In this document: in pieces, positions 22,849 through 33,823 of the stretch
Position numbering within the stretch: position 1 is the first letter of the stretch
Layout: every line of letters begins with the position of its first letter
Assembly: GCA_000442125.1 (NCBI GenBank)
Contig: KE546981.1
Span: 806,001 to 870,000 of the forward strand
DNA from: Opeltia flavorubescens
Lineage: Eukaryota > Ascomycota > Lecanoromycetes > Teloschistales > Teloschistaceae
Length of the DNA stretch: 64,000 nucleotides
Direction: 5' to 3'
Position numbers and translations under genes: made by a program
Notes under the pieces: generated by a model
What the model was told of the DNA's origin: nothing
What the model saw: the letters and a program-made list of their open reading frames with translations, nothing else
Databases searched by the model: none

Positions 22849-23319
22849 TCACTGCAAACCAATCCACTCATCCTCCTTCTTTACCCCTCTGCCTTTCTCT
22901 TTCGATCTCTTAATTATCTTCTTTGCTTGCACAAAGACGATGTAAATCAATCCGCCGCAGACCATAATCGAACATATAATACCAATAACTATCCCGACCT
23001 TCGTCGATAGATCCAAGCCAGCAGAAGACTGTATACCATCTGGATCTGCACTATTCCACTCGTCGTACTTCGGGACGGTATAGTTCGAATCTGAGTTGAT
23101 CAATTCCGTACCTCGAATACCCAGGATCTTCATGCTGGAACTGCTGGTGACTGTGAAGGCCGTGAGTGGTGATATATGCTGGTGGGTGACGGGATGGTGG
23201 TAGTGGAGGATTGTTGTAGGGTTGGCGTAGAGAGGTGAATGATAGGGACGAAGATAAGTTGGGTTGCAGGGGCTAATAAAGTCGATTACGGAAGCAAGGG
23301 GTGCGATATAACTCTGCAT
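22849..23319 (-). CDS. small single-pass membrane protein, unknown
   Basis: A 156-aa open frame with one clear transmembrane helix near residues 108-130 (VGIVIGIICSIMVCGGLIYI) followed by a basic stop-transfer segment (QAKKIIKRSKEKGRGVKKED). This topology suggests an N-out, C-in single-pass protein with a short cytosolic tail. The first ~60 residues are His/Pro/Tyr-rich and may be upstream sequence; an internal methionine (MKILGIRG, near residue 63) is an alternative start. No family was recognised. Confidence 0.5.
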   Translation of the reverse strand: MQSYIAPLASVIDFISPCNPTYLRPYHSPLYANPTTILHYHHPVTHQHISPLTAFTVTSSSSMKILGIRGTELINSDSNYTVPKYDEWNSADPDGIQSSAGLDLSTKVGIVIGIICSIMVCGGLIYIVFVQAKKIIKRSKEKGRGVKKEDEWIGLQ

Positions 23320-24054
23320 TCCTTGCCAAGAACAATGCTCTCAAGACTCGATTCATGTGTTCCTTAAATATGATGGACGTTGTGCTTGACCATTGCCCGA
23401 AAAGCCTCGGAATTTGGAAAAGCTAGAATTCGGACCAAGTAAGGTATCATAGTTAGGTTCATCGAGCTGCTACTTGAATTCCTTCAATATACTATCGCCA
23501 ATTTCAACTGATCATTGACTATCCCGGTTGCCCTGATTGCTAGGATTGGAGCAGAGTACGAGGACGAATGGCCAAGGCCTTTCCGAACCCGATATTGAGA
23601 AATGTTTAAGTGTAAAATGAACCCCATGAAAGATAGAAACAACATGTCTCTTACATCCGGACGAGTGGCCTGAGAGCCAAAACACAAGAGGAACTCAACA
23701 CAACTCGAACATGCGGTCTGGTACTTCATGCTAGCATCGCACGCTAGGAATGAAACGCAACATACTATCACGACTTTGATCTACATTGACCTTTCAAAAT
23801 TTTCGACGTCAGGAGGAACGCAGCCCGCAATTTGGATGCACTAACCAGCACTGGTATGAACTTACAAATCTCGGTTTACACACGATGGTCTATTGTTATC
23901 TGAGGCCACCATCGGGTGATATCGGGCGGTAAAGATTCTGGAACGATGCGTGGAAGAGAGGCCTTCGCTCTAGCGGGCAGTGAAAAAGAGTCGGCACATA
24001 GTGAGCAGAGCCTACGCTATGAGTATCGATGATTCGGGCAATGAGATACTGCTG
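23320..24054. other. intergenic, no gene seen
   Basis: About 735 bp between two minus-strand genes, with only short frames. Confidence 0.5.
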
Positions 24055-25275
24055 TTAACCGGTGGGTTCCAAGTACCGCTGTACCCAAGCGATTGTTCCA
24101 TTTATTGGATCCAGTATGGCCGCAAAGTGAGTCTCCTCATTCGTGATGGGGTATTTGCCTATCCAGCTTTTGAGCTTTCTGGTCGTGATAGTATTATTCT
24201 TAGCAGCAGCGCGTGCCCAGAGTCCAGTGAGTTTGTCTTGGCGATCTGTGCTTTCTTCAACAAGCATATCCATACCAGTGGCTTTCAAGGCATCATCAGC
24301 TGTACCACTTTGAGCGTCATTCGACGTCCTCTCGGAATCTTGAACCTGATCATGGTTACAAGCCATGATGAAATCGTTCGAACATCTTACACATGCAGTC
24401 TTATGATCCTTTTCCATAGTAACAGCCCCGACTCCGTCACAGAAGATCAGATACGATGCAGTGGTTTTCATGGACGGTACGCTCTTGGCAACCTGTTCCA
24501 AAGATGTCCCGGGACATTCAACATTGTTGAGTGGGCGCTTCGAAGGGAGGATGCATTGCCGAAGTATCGAAGCTATAGGAGGCTGAAACCCTAAGAGAAC
24601 AAGTATGTGATGAGAATAGTAGCGAAGGTTGGAAAACCTGCTACTGATGATGTGATTTGGACGGAAGTTTAGAGAAACACTAAGTCCCTTTCTTACACCA
24701 GTCAAAACTCCCACGAAGCCCACATAGGATATAGTGGAAGCGATGACTGATCCTCCCGGACTCTCCACGAAATCGAGGCAAACGACGACTTTCCGCAAAG
24801 GATCCATACCCCAATCCAAAGTTCGAAAATGAAGCATTTTGGGTGTCTCCTTTCCGTCTTTGATTTTGATTCCACCACTGGTACATCCCATGAAGAGGTC
24901 GAGCAGGACATTAAAGGAGACCAAGAGATACATTTCAATCCCCGTGACTTCGTGTATGCCTCGAATTTCTTCGGTCTCTTCATTGCTATACAGACGTCGT
25001 AAGAAGATGCGAGCGAATCTCTGAATATTTTCAACAGATATCCGTGGCAGCATATTGCGAACTAAATCGTCAAAGAGAGTAGGTAACTCTGAGATTTCCT
25101 CTTTGAAATCACTGGCAACCTGCTTGAATCTTTCCGAGGGCGGAAGGGAAAGATCAATCGTATACTTTGGCGGCTGTAGATCTTCGCGATTGTTGAAGGA
25201 ATTCGCTCTTGCTCGAAGTGACATATGGTGGCCTACAGCTATTGGGCTTTGGTCCCAGTATTCTACTGAATCCAT
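24055..25275 (-). CDS. acid ceramidase / N-acylethanolamine amidase-like hydrolase
   Basis: A 406-aa single-exon protein of the acid ceramidase-like (NAAA/ASAH1) Ntn-hydrolase family. An N-terminal region (YTIDLSLPPSERFKQVASDF) matches the family pro-segment. The predicted nucleophile is Cys131 in DLFMGCTSGG, where family members self-cleave before the Cys to expose it as the N-terminus of the beta chain. Further family-like segments are HFRTLDWGMDPLRKVVVCLD (the RTLDW-type motif) and FVGVLTGVRKGLSVSLNFRP. The enzymes hydrolyse the amide bond of ceramides or N-acylethanolamines. No signal peptide is evident, so lysosomal or secreted placement, as in animals, is not supported here. The substrate is unknown. 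Confidence 0.85.
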   Translation of the reverse strand: MDSVEYWDQSPIAVGHHMSLRARANSFNNREDLQPPKYTIDLSLPPSERFKQVASDFKEEISELPTLFDDLVRNMLPRISVENIQRFARIFLRRLYSNEETEEIRGIHEVTGIEMYLLVSFNVLLDLFMGCTSGGIKIKDGKETPKMLHFRTLDWGMDPLRKVVVCLDFVESPGGSVIASTISYVGFVGVLTGVRKGLSVSLNFRPNHIISSRFSNLRYYSHHILVLLGFQPPIASILRQCILPSKRPLNNVECPGTSLEQVAKSVPSMKTTASYLIFCDGVGAVTMEKDHKTACVRCSNDFIMACNHDQVQDSERTSNDAQSGTADDALKATGMDMLVEESTDRQDKLTGLWARAAAKNNTITTRKLKSWIGKYPITNEETHFAAILDPINGTIAWVQRYLEPTG

Positions 25276-26134
25276 GACGGCTCGTCTGTCATTAATCAGT
25301 CAAAGGCTTGCTATCCCTAACTTTTCTCAGATCGGAACATGTTCTGGGCCTTTTATGGCTGATGGCCCTTTAGAAATGGATGGGAAAGTCCATTACCGGT
25401 AGACACCCCAAATTTTTGGAGGCTGCTGGCGGCAAGGCAGCAAAGTAACTCATTCCATTTGATTCCGCCACGAGCTTTGAAATGCAGCCAACCAGACAGC
25501 ATTGGTTTGTCAGGATCGGGATTGAAATTTTAGCAGAATGTAGATATGCTCGCCTCCGCGCTTACGTACTCGTAAGCGTTTACCGGGCCAATCCGACTGC
25601 TTTACCATCGGATTTTTTTGATTAACAACAGTCCATTCTTGGACTTCAGGAAACATCTAGTTGAAGAATCTTGTGGGATTATCCTTATGTTTCAATCATC
25701 GCTTTTGACCGCATGCTTTCCGTGAATAGTTCCCTCAGGACAAATCAAAACCCTCTCCAAACCCCCACNTCTTAGGATGCCTGTCTATTTGAAGTCTGCT
25801 CGAGATTCCCTTGATCGCTGACACCTCTTTCACCAGACAGCTTCGCTACAAAGCTTGTCGACGTCTAATCTGCACGACAGATTCTCAAACGTTGGATTAC
25901 TATGATGTCGAGAATTCGGTTGATGGAATGTTGATTGCGCCGAGAGATGCAGCGTGAAGGGAGTTCCGGAGGTGAATGAGTACCACGAGACCTTCAAGGT
26001 TACATCATTTTCAGCCTTTCAATGACATATGTAATCCTCTTTTTCTGCCAAACGGCCGGTACGGCTTTCTGTCTTTCAAACAATCATAACCTTGAACACT
26101 TGTGATCTGAATATTCGTTATCTGGACGTCCATC
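25276..26134. other. intergenic, divergent promoters
   Basis: About 860 bp between diverging genes. It contains one ambiguous base (N at 25769). No gene was recognised. Confidence 0.5.
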
Positions 26135-27084
26135 ATGTGTTGGCCCTTTGTGGATGTTGTGCTTGAGGACCCTCCCAAAGAACCACCGAAAGAGTATACG
26201 ATGGTCTCTGATAAGTTGAACCTGGTTGGGGTGAGTCAGCAATTTTCTGTTGCTAATCTTCCGACCACTCTGTTCACCCTTTGATCACTTTCGTCTACGT
26301 CATCCCAATACTTTTCCATGGATTCCTCGATTCCTCCACGACGCGTTCCCTTGTTGTGATTCCTCTACAAGCCCGTACAGACAGATCTCAATCAGCTTGA
26401 GATGTCGTTTTACTACAACTACACTGGGCAGTATCCTGGCACTGTGAACGTTAATCGGCCGAACCAGGTATTGCCGGCCAAACCAGAAGAACCAGTCAAC
26501 CCTTGGCTTGCTTCACCACCAAGCGCAGAGGCTCCGACTGAGACAGCGCCTCATGACGCGAACAACCCTTTCGTCTATTATCCTCGCTATACTCAACACT
26601 GGACTGCAACTGCCCAGCCAGCAGAACCAGCCAATCCGTGGCTTGCTTCTCCACCATCGGCAGTGAAGGCTAGCACACCTCATGCACACACTATTTTTAG
26701 CGTCCTGTTTACCACAGTGAGCTGAATGCTGACTTGATCACATGCGTATAGCCTGTCCAACCCGCTCAACCGGCATCGACGTATCGAATGCAAGCACCTC
26801 TCTATTACGCTGGCCATCCTCAGCCTGAACCCACACGGATCTGGTACGGACCTACCAAAGCTGAAGTCGACGCACAGAACGCTGCTCTTGCACATACTGT
26901 TGGTGCATCTAAACCTATGGAATTGGTACCAGTCAGTCCAACGGCTGGCCAGCAATTTTACTGTCGCGAGCTTGATGGCGCTTACACCTTGCGTACCATG
27001 ACCGACATCGAAACTTCTTGTCAGCCCGGATCATGGCACAGAGCCTCATCTGGCTATCCTTATTTCATCCGCAAGGCTGCTTGA
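26135..27084 (+). CDS. proline-rich protein with internal NPWLASPPSA repeat, unknown
   Basis: A three-exon model: 26135-26230 (MCWPFVDVVLEDPPKEPPKE, ending at a gtgagt donor), 26381-26716 and 26752-27084 (intron 26717-26751 is gtgagc...tatag, phase 0); 254 aa. The first exon is inferred from its protein-like sequence and good donor. A shorter model would start at 26402 (MSFYYNYTGQYPG). The middle contains two copies of a 10-residue unit, NPWLASPPSA, near residues 69 and 112. The C-terminal ~60 residues (FYCRELDGAYTLRTMTDIET, CQPGSW, GYPYFIRKAA) are more ordered and look like a conserved domain of unknown function. No signal peptide or membrane helix. Confidence 0.65.
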
Positions 27085-27727
27085 TGGTGTATGGTCTAAT
27101 CTCCCTTAGCAATTGAAGGCTGTCTACTAATGACACTAGTCTCACCATCCTTTTGATCTACGTCTTGTGAACAACAGCATCTCTACTCTCTACGATGACA
27201 CTTTGATGATTAGTGACGAAGGATTGGAATCACGGCATTGATAGATGATGCTCTTTGAACTGTCTTCTCTGCTGAAGATTTTCTTTGCTGGCGGGTAGAA
27301 GTCTGCAATTTTTGGGAATGCACGCAGCTTCTACCGGTAGACCGTCCAGGAGCTTGACTAGCATATCTAGTTTGACATCAAACTAGGAACTTCAATTCTA
27401 CTTGTGCAGTCTGGGATATGTGTAATTTGGGTGATGCGTAGTCGTCGTTTATAAAATTCAAACGTCAACGTCATTGGAGAATCGCGACTGCGAGGCGCTC
27501 CAGACTCCGACGTCATTTTTCGACGTGATTTCGACTCCCCGTCGTTCCTCGCACAATTCAATTGCAAAACTTGGTCCCAGTGCTCGCACAGTAAGTGTTC
27601 TGGACTATGACTGAAATAGCCTTTTCGCTTACGAATTGCAGAAGCAAGTCTCTCGATCTTACACAGTCCTGTGTCGCCAGCAGTTTTACCCCCCCTTCCG
27701 AAAGTCTTACCTCCCTCTGTCACAACC
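27085..27727. other. intergenic, no gene seen
   Basis: About 640 bp between two plus-strand genes. It holds the promoter of the UPF0047 gene. Confidence 0.5.
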
Positions 27728-28316
27728 ATGCCCGGCACAACCTACACACAGCATCCACTTGTCCTTCCATCTTATCCACGCGGCTCCCACCTCATCACCT
27801 CAGACATCACAAGCCAACTTTCCGAGCCGTTGAAGGGCGTCAAGGCCGGCCTGCTACACCTCTTTCTGCAGCATACGAGCTGTGCGCTGAGTCTGAATGA
27901 GAACTGGGACAGTGATGTTCGGAAAGACATGAGCGATAGTCTGGACAAGATTGTGGTGGAGGATAAAGGTGCGTCAATGGCAATGGCAGGCGGAGCAGAA
28001 TCGGGTCACAGAAAACAGAGACATTGAGAGCACGAAGGTTTTGCTGACTTGTCTCAGCTGGTAAGGGTATCTACAGACATGACGCTGAAGGAAGCGATGA
28101 TATGCCTGTATGAGCTTCCTTGTGTCATAACATCGATTCTGCAACTAACAGCTGCAGGCGCATATCAAATCGTCCTTGATCGGAGCGAGCGTGTCAATTC
28201 CTATCACGAATGGCAAGCTAGCTTTAGGCACGTGGCAGGGTATTTGGTTCTTGGAGTTCAGAGACGGAAAGCATAGGAGAAAGGTCTTCGCAACCGTCCA
28301 AGGAGAAACTATTTAA
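27728..28316 (+). CDS. UPF0047 / YjbQ family protein
   Basis: Three exons: 27728-27968, a 50-bp micro-exon 28058-28107, and 28158-28316; the product is 149 aa. The joins rebuild the full family signature: LHLFLQHTSCALSLNENWDS, then the micro-exon-encoded YRHDAEGSDDMPAHIKSSLI, then LALGTWQGIWFLEFRDGKHR. The conserved His and Glu residues of YjbQ proteins are present. Some bacterial members have thiamine phosphate synthase-like side activity, but the physiological role in fungi is unknown. The length is normal for the family (about 140 aa). The micro-exon makes this gene easy to mis-annotate as two fragments. Confidence 0.92.
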
Positions 28317-29414
28317 CCGACACCGGTGTCTACTACTGTCTGCTTTCCTATCTCTATACTTGACCGCAGGCGTATCGAGGTCTTGATTGGACAGGTGCCC
28401 GTTTATCAATCCATTGCTATTGCTACCTGGTAAGTCGGCAGCTCATTTGCCTTCACGAAGGTTCGTCTTTCTGCCTTCCACACTGCCGTCTGAACTGCGT
28501 TTACGTCGACCGCTAAATCGCCACCCCACGATGCGAGCGATATCTCTTGGATCCTGGAAGAATCTCGTTGGTTAACACCTGGTCACTTCATAGAGCTTGG
28601 TGCGGAAGTATTGGCGGAACATTCTGTCGCCTTGGATTGTCCCACCATATACTCTATCTGCAATAACCAACTAGCCTGTACCGAAAGGTGAAAAGAAAAC
28701 GAGGCGTTCGAACACTCCGAGCAAATGTTGTTTCAAGTCTTAAACTTGGTACTTGACAGCCAATTGATAGCCCATAGCAAGTCCCTCTGTTCGCCTCCAC
28801 TTCTCTTCTCGGGGGTGTTGTACAAGCTATTGATGGTGCTTCAAGAACCTTGCGATGCGAGAGAGCGATTCGGAATCAACGTCAGAGCATCTGGTGATAT
28901 TGTCGTTTTCAATGGTCCTGGTATCTGCCATATGTTGGAGGCGCTGTGATCTTGCGAGAATATCTTGCGAGAATATCTATTGGTATCTCGACAATGCTGT
29001 GAGTCCACAAAGGAATCTCATCGTTGTTGGTGGAGCTTGGTCCAGTCTGCTGCATCAACTTGTCAGTGAAACCATCGATGTAATGGTTACCAAGATCTCC
29101 ATTAGGGGATTGCACCGGTTGATTGATCCAGTGCCCACCTTAATTCGGGTGAATAGCGATCCCAAGGAAGAGCCAAGCATAATGGGAAGCAAAGTATGCT
29201 GCACAGCTAAAGTAATAATAGGTATGAAAATGCAATCCATTTTGAAAAGTGCAATTCTTCTTTAGCTTTAGCTTTTCTCACATTGTTGTTATATCGCTAT
29301 CCGTCTTTAAGCAAATCTGCGTTCACAATATTGCCATATTCCTCATCTTGGACCCTTTCAAGCATTTCTAAGCATCTCAGGGCTCAATTTGGAAATATGT
29401 TCTTACCAGCCAGA
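28317..29414. other. intergenic between UPF0047 and METTL25-like genes
   Basis: About 1.1 kb. A minus-strand protein-like frame with one stop is listed separately; the remainder shows no gene. Confidence 0.45.
28909..29277 (-). pseudogene. possible broken small gene (one in-frame TAA)
   Basis: On the minus strand a frame is open from about 29277 to 28909 except for a single TAA at 29142-29140. It reads FHTYYYFSCAAYFASHYAWL before the stop and GGHWINQPVQSPNGDLGNHY after it, ending in PPTYGRYQDH. A CAA-to-TAA transition would explain the stop, and such changes are common under RIP, but an intron is not excluded. No family was recognised. A 13-bp direct repeat (cttgcgagaatat) occurs near 28955-28975 inside it. 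Confidence 0.25.
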
Positions 29415-31193
29415 TTACCGGATTCCCACGACGACCAGATTCCTAGGACTGATGGCATAGTCGAAGATACTCTCCACCCAACAGTCCTTCACCTCCTTCT
29501 GCTCTCGCAACCACTGCCATCTGTCCACTACAATCGCCGACTCCACCACCCCGGCACTGAATGCCATGAGACTCCAAACGATGCTGAGTTCTTTCTTCTT
29601 ATGCGCATGATCTTTCTCGTACTGCTCGATCTCCTCATCTTGTAGTTGCCCCATGCACCTGGCGACCTGCTCTGAATGCGCTGGGTCATTTTCCAATTTG
29701 GTGATTGCGGCGCGGGCATAGGCCGTAAATGACGTGTAGCACTGCTTGCGTAAGGAGCCGAGGATGATTTGCGGCCTGCCCTCAATATTACTCTGGTGAT
29801 CGCATTTACTAGCCTTATCCTCCGAATTCCTAGGTCCCGTAGCGACTCCCTTATCAACTAAGATTTTCTGGAACAAGGCTCTGTAAAAGTGACGTGTGAA
29901 GAATGAGTTGCGGTCCTTCTCTGTCCAGTTTTGCGGAGCCTGGACGGCCATCATACGCGCTGTGATGTTGAACCTTATGCCAGGACCGTGAGGGTGATCA
30001 TACTTCAGGAAGCGCTCGGACATTGGGAATCCGTGAGGATCGCAGGTTGAGGAGGTTTCTTCGAGACGGGGATTTTCGGAGCGGAGGGAAGGTTGCTGGG
30101 TCAAGGGTGGTGGAAGACATTCGGTGAGGAGATTGTAGCAACAGCCTACCAAGGCCACGGCGCGGACGGAGGGATTGAGGATGAGGGAGCGGAGGCCATG
30201 GTGAAGCAGGTTGCCACAGGAGTGGAGAGACACGACCATTAAGTTTCCATCTGAGGAAGCAGAAGATGGTAGGAGACGCCAGGAGTCGATATCAAGATTA
30301 CCATCTTGGATGACGGATTGGATGTATTCGATGTTGGCCTGTTCATCTTGTTGCTTTTCTACTTTTGTTGTAGTCAGATCATAGTTGCATGGAGGTGTCC
30401 CGGGCCCTTGAGCTTGATTAGAAGTAGACCCTGATTTTGGTAAACTACAATCCTGGTTGTTCTGACTCCGGTACTCCTTCTTGTTCCGCAAGATGACTTC
30501 CTTCCGTGCTAGCTTAGCTGTCACGTCCATACTTCGAGCGCCATCGATATTGAGTGGCTTGCTCTCGATTGCGATGATCTTCTTCGTATAGGGCGGGCTG
30601 GCGAGTGCCCTTCCAAGGTAGTTCTGACCTGAACCAAAGTCAACGAAGTGGCTTATTTGACAAGAGTAGTCGAGGCACAGTTCAGTGGAGAGATCATCCA
30701 CATATTTGGCCAGATTTGAAACCTCGTGTATCTTCTTGGGTTTCATGCCCACAGCTACATGCTTTGGCAAGACATTTTGTGACAATGATAGATTCTCTAT
30801 TCTAGCAGACTTGACACCGCGGTCCAAACTATGTAAGCGAATTTGTCTGATGTATTCTAATAAGCTCTTGGGCGGGATTAATCTACTACATCCCGTAGAA
30901 ACTTCATCTTCAGCACCTAGGCGTACATCGTACGTATCAGGCAATGACAAATCCTTTCTCATCAAGAGATCGAGAACCTCAGGAATCTCAACGAGATCGA
31001 AAAACTGCCGCCAGTCTTCAGGGATCAGTGTAGTAAACAGATCGGGATCTTGCGTAAGAAATTCGAGAATGTGCACACCGCCACATAATTCCTGGAAAAT
31101 TCGAGAAGACGTAACGAAGGAGAGCAAAGACTCAACAAAGTCATCAGGATCTGAAAATTGCAGCGGAAAGGGGAGAGATCTTGATGGAGCCAT
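29415..31193 (-). CDS. METTL25/RRNAD1-like methyltransferase-domain protein
   Basis: A 592-aa single-exon protein. The SAM-binding motif I region is present near residues 185-197 (ISHFVDFGSGQNYLGRALAS). A low-complexity linker follows, then the family's second block (NLMVVSLHSCGNLLHHGLRS, AVALVGCCYNLLTECLPPP) and a strongly conserved C-terminus: KKKELSIVWSLMAFSAGVVE, SAIVVDRWQWLRE and FDYAISPRNLVVVGIR. Animal METTL25/METTL25B proteins share this layout; METTL25B has been linked to ribosomal protein methylation, but the fungal role is not established. It is head-to-head with TLG1 over about 370 bp. Confidence 0.88.
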   Translation of the reverse strand: MAPSRSLPFPLQFSDPDDFVESLLSFVTSSRIFQELCGGVHILEFLTQDPDLFTTLIPEDWRQFFDLVEIPEVLDLLMRKDLSLPDTYDVRLGAEDEVSTGCSRLIPPKSLLEYIRQIRLHSLDRGVKSARIENLSLSQNVLPKHVAVGMKPKKIHEVSNLAKYVDDLSTELCLDYSCQISHFVDFGSGQNYLGRALASPPYTKKIIAIESKPLNIDGARSMDVTAKLARKEVILRNKKEYRSQNNQDCSLPKSGSTSNQAQGPGTPPCNYDLTTTKVEKQQDEQANIEYIQSVIQDGNLDIDSWRLLPSSASSDGNLMVVSLHSCGNLLHHGLRSLILNPSVRAVALVGCCYNLLTECLPPPLTQQPSLRSENPRLEETSSTCDPHGFPMSERFLKYDHPHGPGIRFNITARMMAVQAPQNWTEKDRNSFFTRHFYRALFQKILVDKGVATGPRNSEDKASKCDHQSNIEGRPQIILGSLRKQCYTSFTAYARAAITKLENDPAHSEQVARCMGQLQDEEIEQYEKDHAHKKKELSIVWSLMAFSAGVVESAIVVDRWQWLREQKEVKDCWVESIFDYAISPRNLVVVGIR

Positions 31194-31564
31194 GACTTCT
31201 ATAGATACATAGGTACTTAGTCAATCAAAAGAAACGATCAGCTGTACGTCTTAACAGCTGAAGGTATATTGGCTTGGCAGTCCCTGTCACCTTTAAGTCA
31301 GGCGAACTCCACAACAAACTATCACAGAATGTATAAAACAAATAATTCAAAATTTTTGATTGAATGCGCTTAAGTCAAATGCTTTTGCGTAATAATCGAG
31401 TAGTCGCGTCGATTACGATGTGTGAGTGTGTTCAATGATAAGTTGTGGAAGGGTTTGCCGAGAGCCATTTACGTGGCCTTATCTCCGAATCTCCGGCCCT
31501 CTAGACCCCACCTCTCAAGCAGGCAGCGATTCTTCCTCGCGCGCAGTTGTTTTGTTCAACCACG
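31194..31564. promoter_or_regulatory. shared divergent promoter, METTL25-like and TLG1
   Basis: About 370 bp between the start codons of two divergently transcribed housekeeping-type genes. No specific site was recognised. Confidence 0.45.
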
Positions 31565-32402
31565 ATGATGGCTTCGATGGGTCAGGATGATCCTTTTCTA
31601 GAAGCTCAAGCGTTCGTCAAAATTGTGTCCTGCTAGATATCGGCTAATGGATTCACAGAGACCTACTGTCAACCTTGAACACAACGCGTTCCCTATTCTC
31701 TTCGTTCCTCCGCATCAGATCTCTTGCCTCGTCAGCTTCCTCGCCAGAATTGACTCAAGCGCGGAGTGAGCTCGAAAGTAATCTCCATGATCTAAGCTCG
31801 GACCTACAGGATTTGGTGGACAGCGTTAAAGCCGTGGAAAGCGACCCTTTCCGCTATGGCATCGATATCGACGAGGTTGGGAGACGGCGAAGGCTCGTTG
31901 AAGAAGTTGGAGGCGAGGTTGAGGATATGCATGAGGAGCTTAAAAATGTTACCGGTGGCCAGATCAAGGCGTCCGCCAATGGATCAGCGTTACCACCCCC
32001 ATCCGCCTTCGACCCAGATGCACCGGAAGGAGATGATTACGAAGCTTTTGAGCAGCAGAGACAGGTCGAGATCATGCAAGAGCAGGACGAGGCCTTGGAT
32101 GGAGTCTTCAAGACAGTTGGCAACCTACGACAGCAAGCCAAAGACATGGGTCGAGAGTTGGAGGAGCAACATGAGATGCTCGATGAGACTCAGAACCTAG
32201 CTGAGAGAGTCGGCGGTAAACTTCAGACGGGAATCAAGAAAGTCGGATGGGTAATCAAGAAGAACGAAGGTTTGTAAGCCATCATGCTGCGGTCATTCTC
32301 GTACAAAAGCTAATGGTGTTCATAGACACCGCATCAAGCTGCTGCATTGTGGTTCTCATCTTCGTGCTCATACTTCTGCTGGTTCTAGTTATCATCCTAT
32401 AA
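31565..32402 (+). CDS. TLG1: Qc-SNARE Tlg1 (syntaxin-6 family)
   Basis: Three exons: 31565-31611, 31659-32269 and 32326-32402 (introns 47 and 56 bp); 244 aa. The N-terminus MMASMGQDDPFLEAQADLLS and the region around SELESNLHDLSSDLQDLVDS match the syntaxin-6 N-terminal helical domain. The SNARE motif lies near residues 150-210 (QVEIMQEQDEALDGVFKTVG ... LEEQHEMLDETQNLAERVGG), with a glutamine zero layer. A C-terminal anchor encoded by the last small exon (CCIVVLIFVLILLLVLVIIL) ends the protein two residues later, typical of tail-anchored SNAREs. Tlg1 acts in endosome-to-TGN fusion. Missing the last exon would remove the membrane anchor. Confidence 0.93.
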
Positions 32403-33823
32403 GCGAGAAATGCAGTCTTGGCCATACGCGCCACAAATTTCGGCTTACTTTAACAAACGACGGTCAACCTCGATCGGGATCCGGTACCGACCCAACACGG
32501 ACTCTGACATACACCTCGGAAAACTGCCATACACGGGCAGTCCAGTTGGCTTGATGGAACCGAGTAATGGTAGGTCTGATCATCGGATACAGACCATCCT
32601 GCCACGCTATACAAAGCAGATGCAGTACACCAAGTTCCATGACACATGTCCCGCCCTACTTTTACAATACTCCTAACCTCTTCGACGCTGTCAAATGTGT
32701 GATGAAGCTCCCCGAGCTCAGAGAATCTTTGAGACTGCTTCCTGTTTACGTTCACACGATCACACCTAAATTTGCCTGTTTTGGGACGTACGGGACGTAT
32801 GATTCATTCCCCACCAACGACCTTCAACCTTCGGATGCCTCTCTGACATGCATTACAGGTCTTCGTCCAGCCATCGTCGGTACTTGGAGCGATTCCCGAT
32901 ATACATGCCATATCACACAGTGTATTGGTTGCGAGTGCGAGCTTGCGGATCGAACCCGAGCAGTTGGATCATCTTACTCGCTACATATGAATGACAAGAT
33001 GTCCTGTAATTGCCATGAGTCTTTCCTTGTTGTAGAGACGATTGTTATACTTGCTCAGCCTTGCTTGGTCAGATGCGAGGCTCTGATGATTAACTTTGCA
33101 AAGCATCCATTTTGATCTTCACGCAGAGGGCTTTGGGTCGCAGAAGCTGATGTTAGCAGCCACGTGCTCAACGACAATGTCATGGCAGTTCCCCGCATTA
33201 AGTTCTGGGAGTTCTGGTTCGCCCCATGTTCCAACATGCAACTAGGATGCGGCTCGATTACAAACTTTGCCAAGAAACATCGCAGGGCAAGCGCAACGGC
33301 TATAGTCTTGAGGAAACTCAACATTCGAACGTTTAATGTAACGCTTGAGACTTCGTGACTGAGCCATGCGCAGTCCCTATTGCCTCAACGGCCTTCCGAA
33401 CACCAGGTCAATTGCAAGCCACTTCTCCATGTTTACTCTGTCAATTTGTGTCAGCTTTCACGATACAGAACGAACCGAAATCGCGGACCCGTCTCCTTGC
33501 TGTGCTTCTTGTATCGATCGCTCCCACTATTGCTCTTGGCTGCTGTATTCGGTATAACCGTCTTCAAGTCAAAAGCAGTGGTTCTGAAGACAGCATCCTT
33601 CCTCTCCTTATGCATTGTCATTTGCTATACCGATGTTCTGGACTGGCCAGTATTTCCACACTCTTGGTTCAGGCCCTCGGAGATGTCTATAAAGACGACC
33701 TCCCACCTCTACTCGAGGAATTTACTCCAAACGCATTGAAGTCAAAAATAACTGGCACCGAATCCAGGCCACGAAATCGATATAAAGATTCCTCTTTCAA
33801 GACCGTACATTGTCTCATTCGAT
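32403..33823. other. intergenic, long 5' region of the secreted protein gene
   Basis: About 1.4 kb. Frames of up to 182 codons exist but are not protein-like. A TATA-like tataaag sits at 33781-33787, about 37 bp before the secreted-protein start, which would make its leader very short. Confidence 0.45.

Noticed and set aside
32567-33115. 182-codon plus-strand frame after TLG1
   Set aside because: No domain or hydrophobic pattern, irregular composition, no splice partners; treated as chance.
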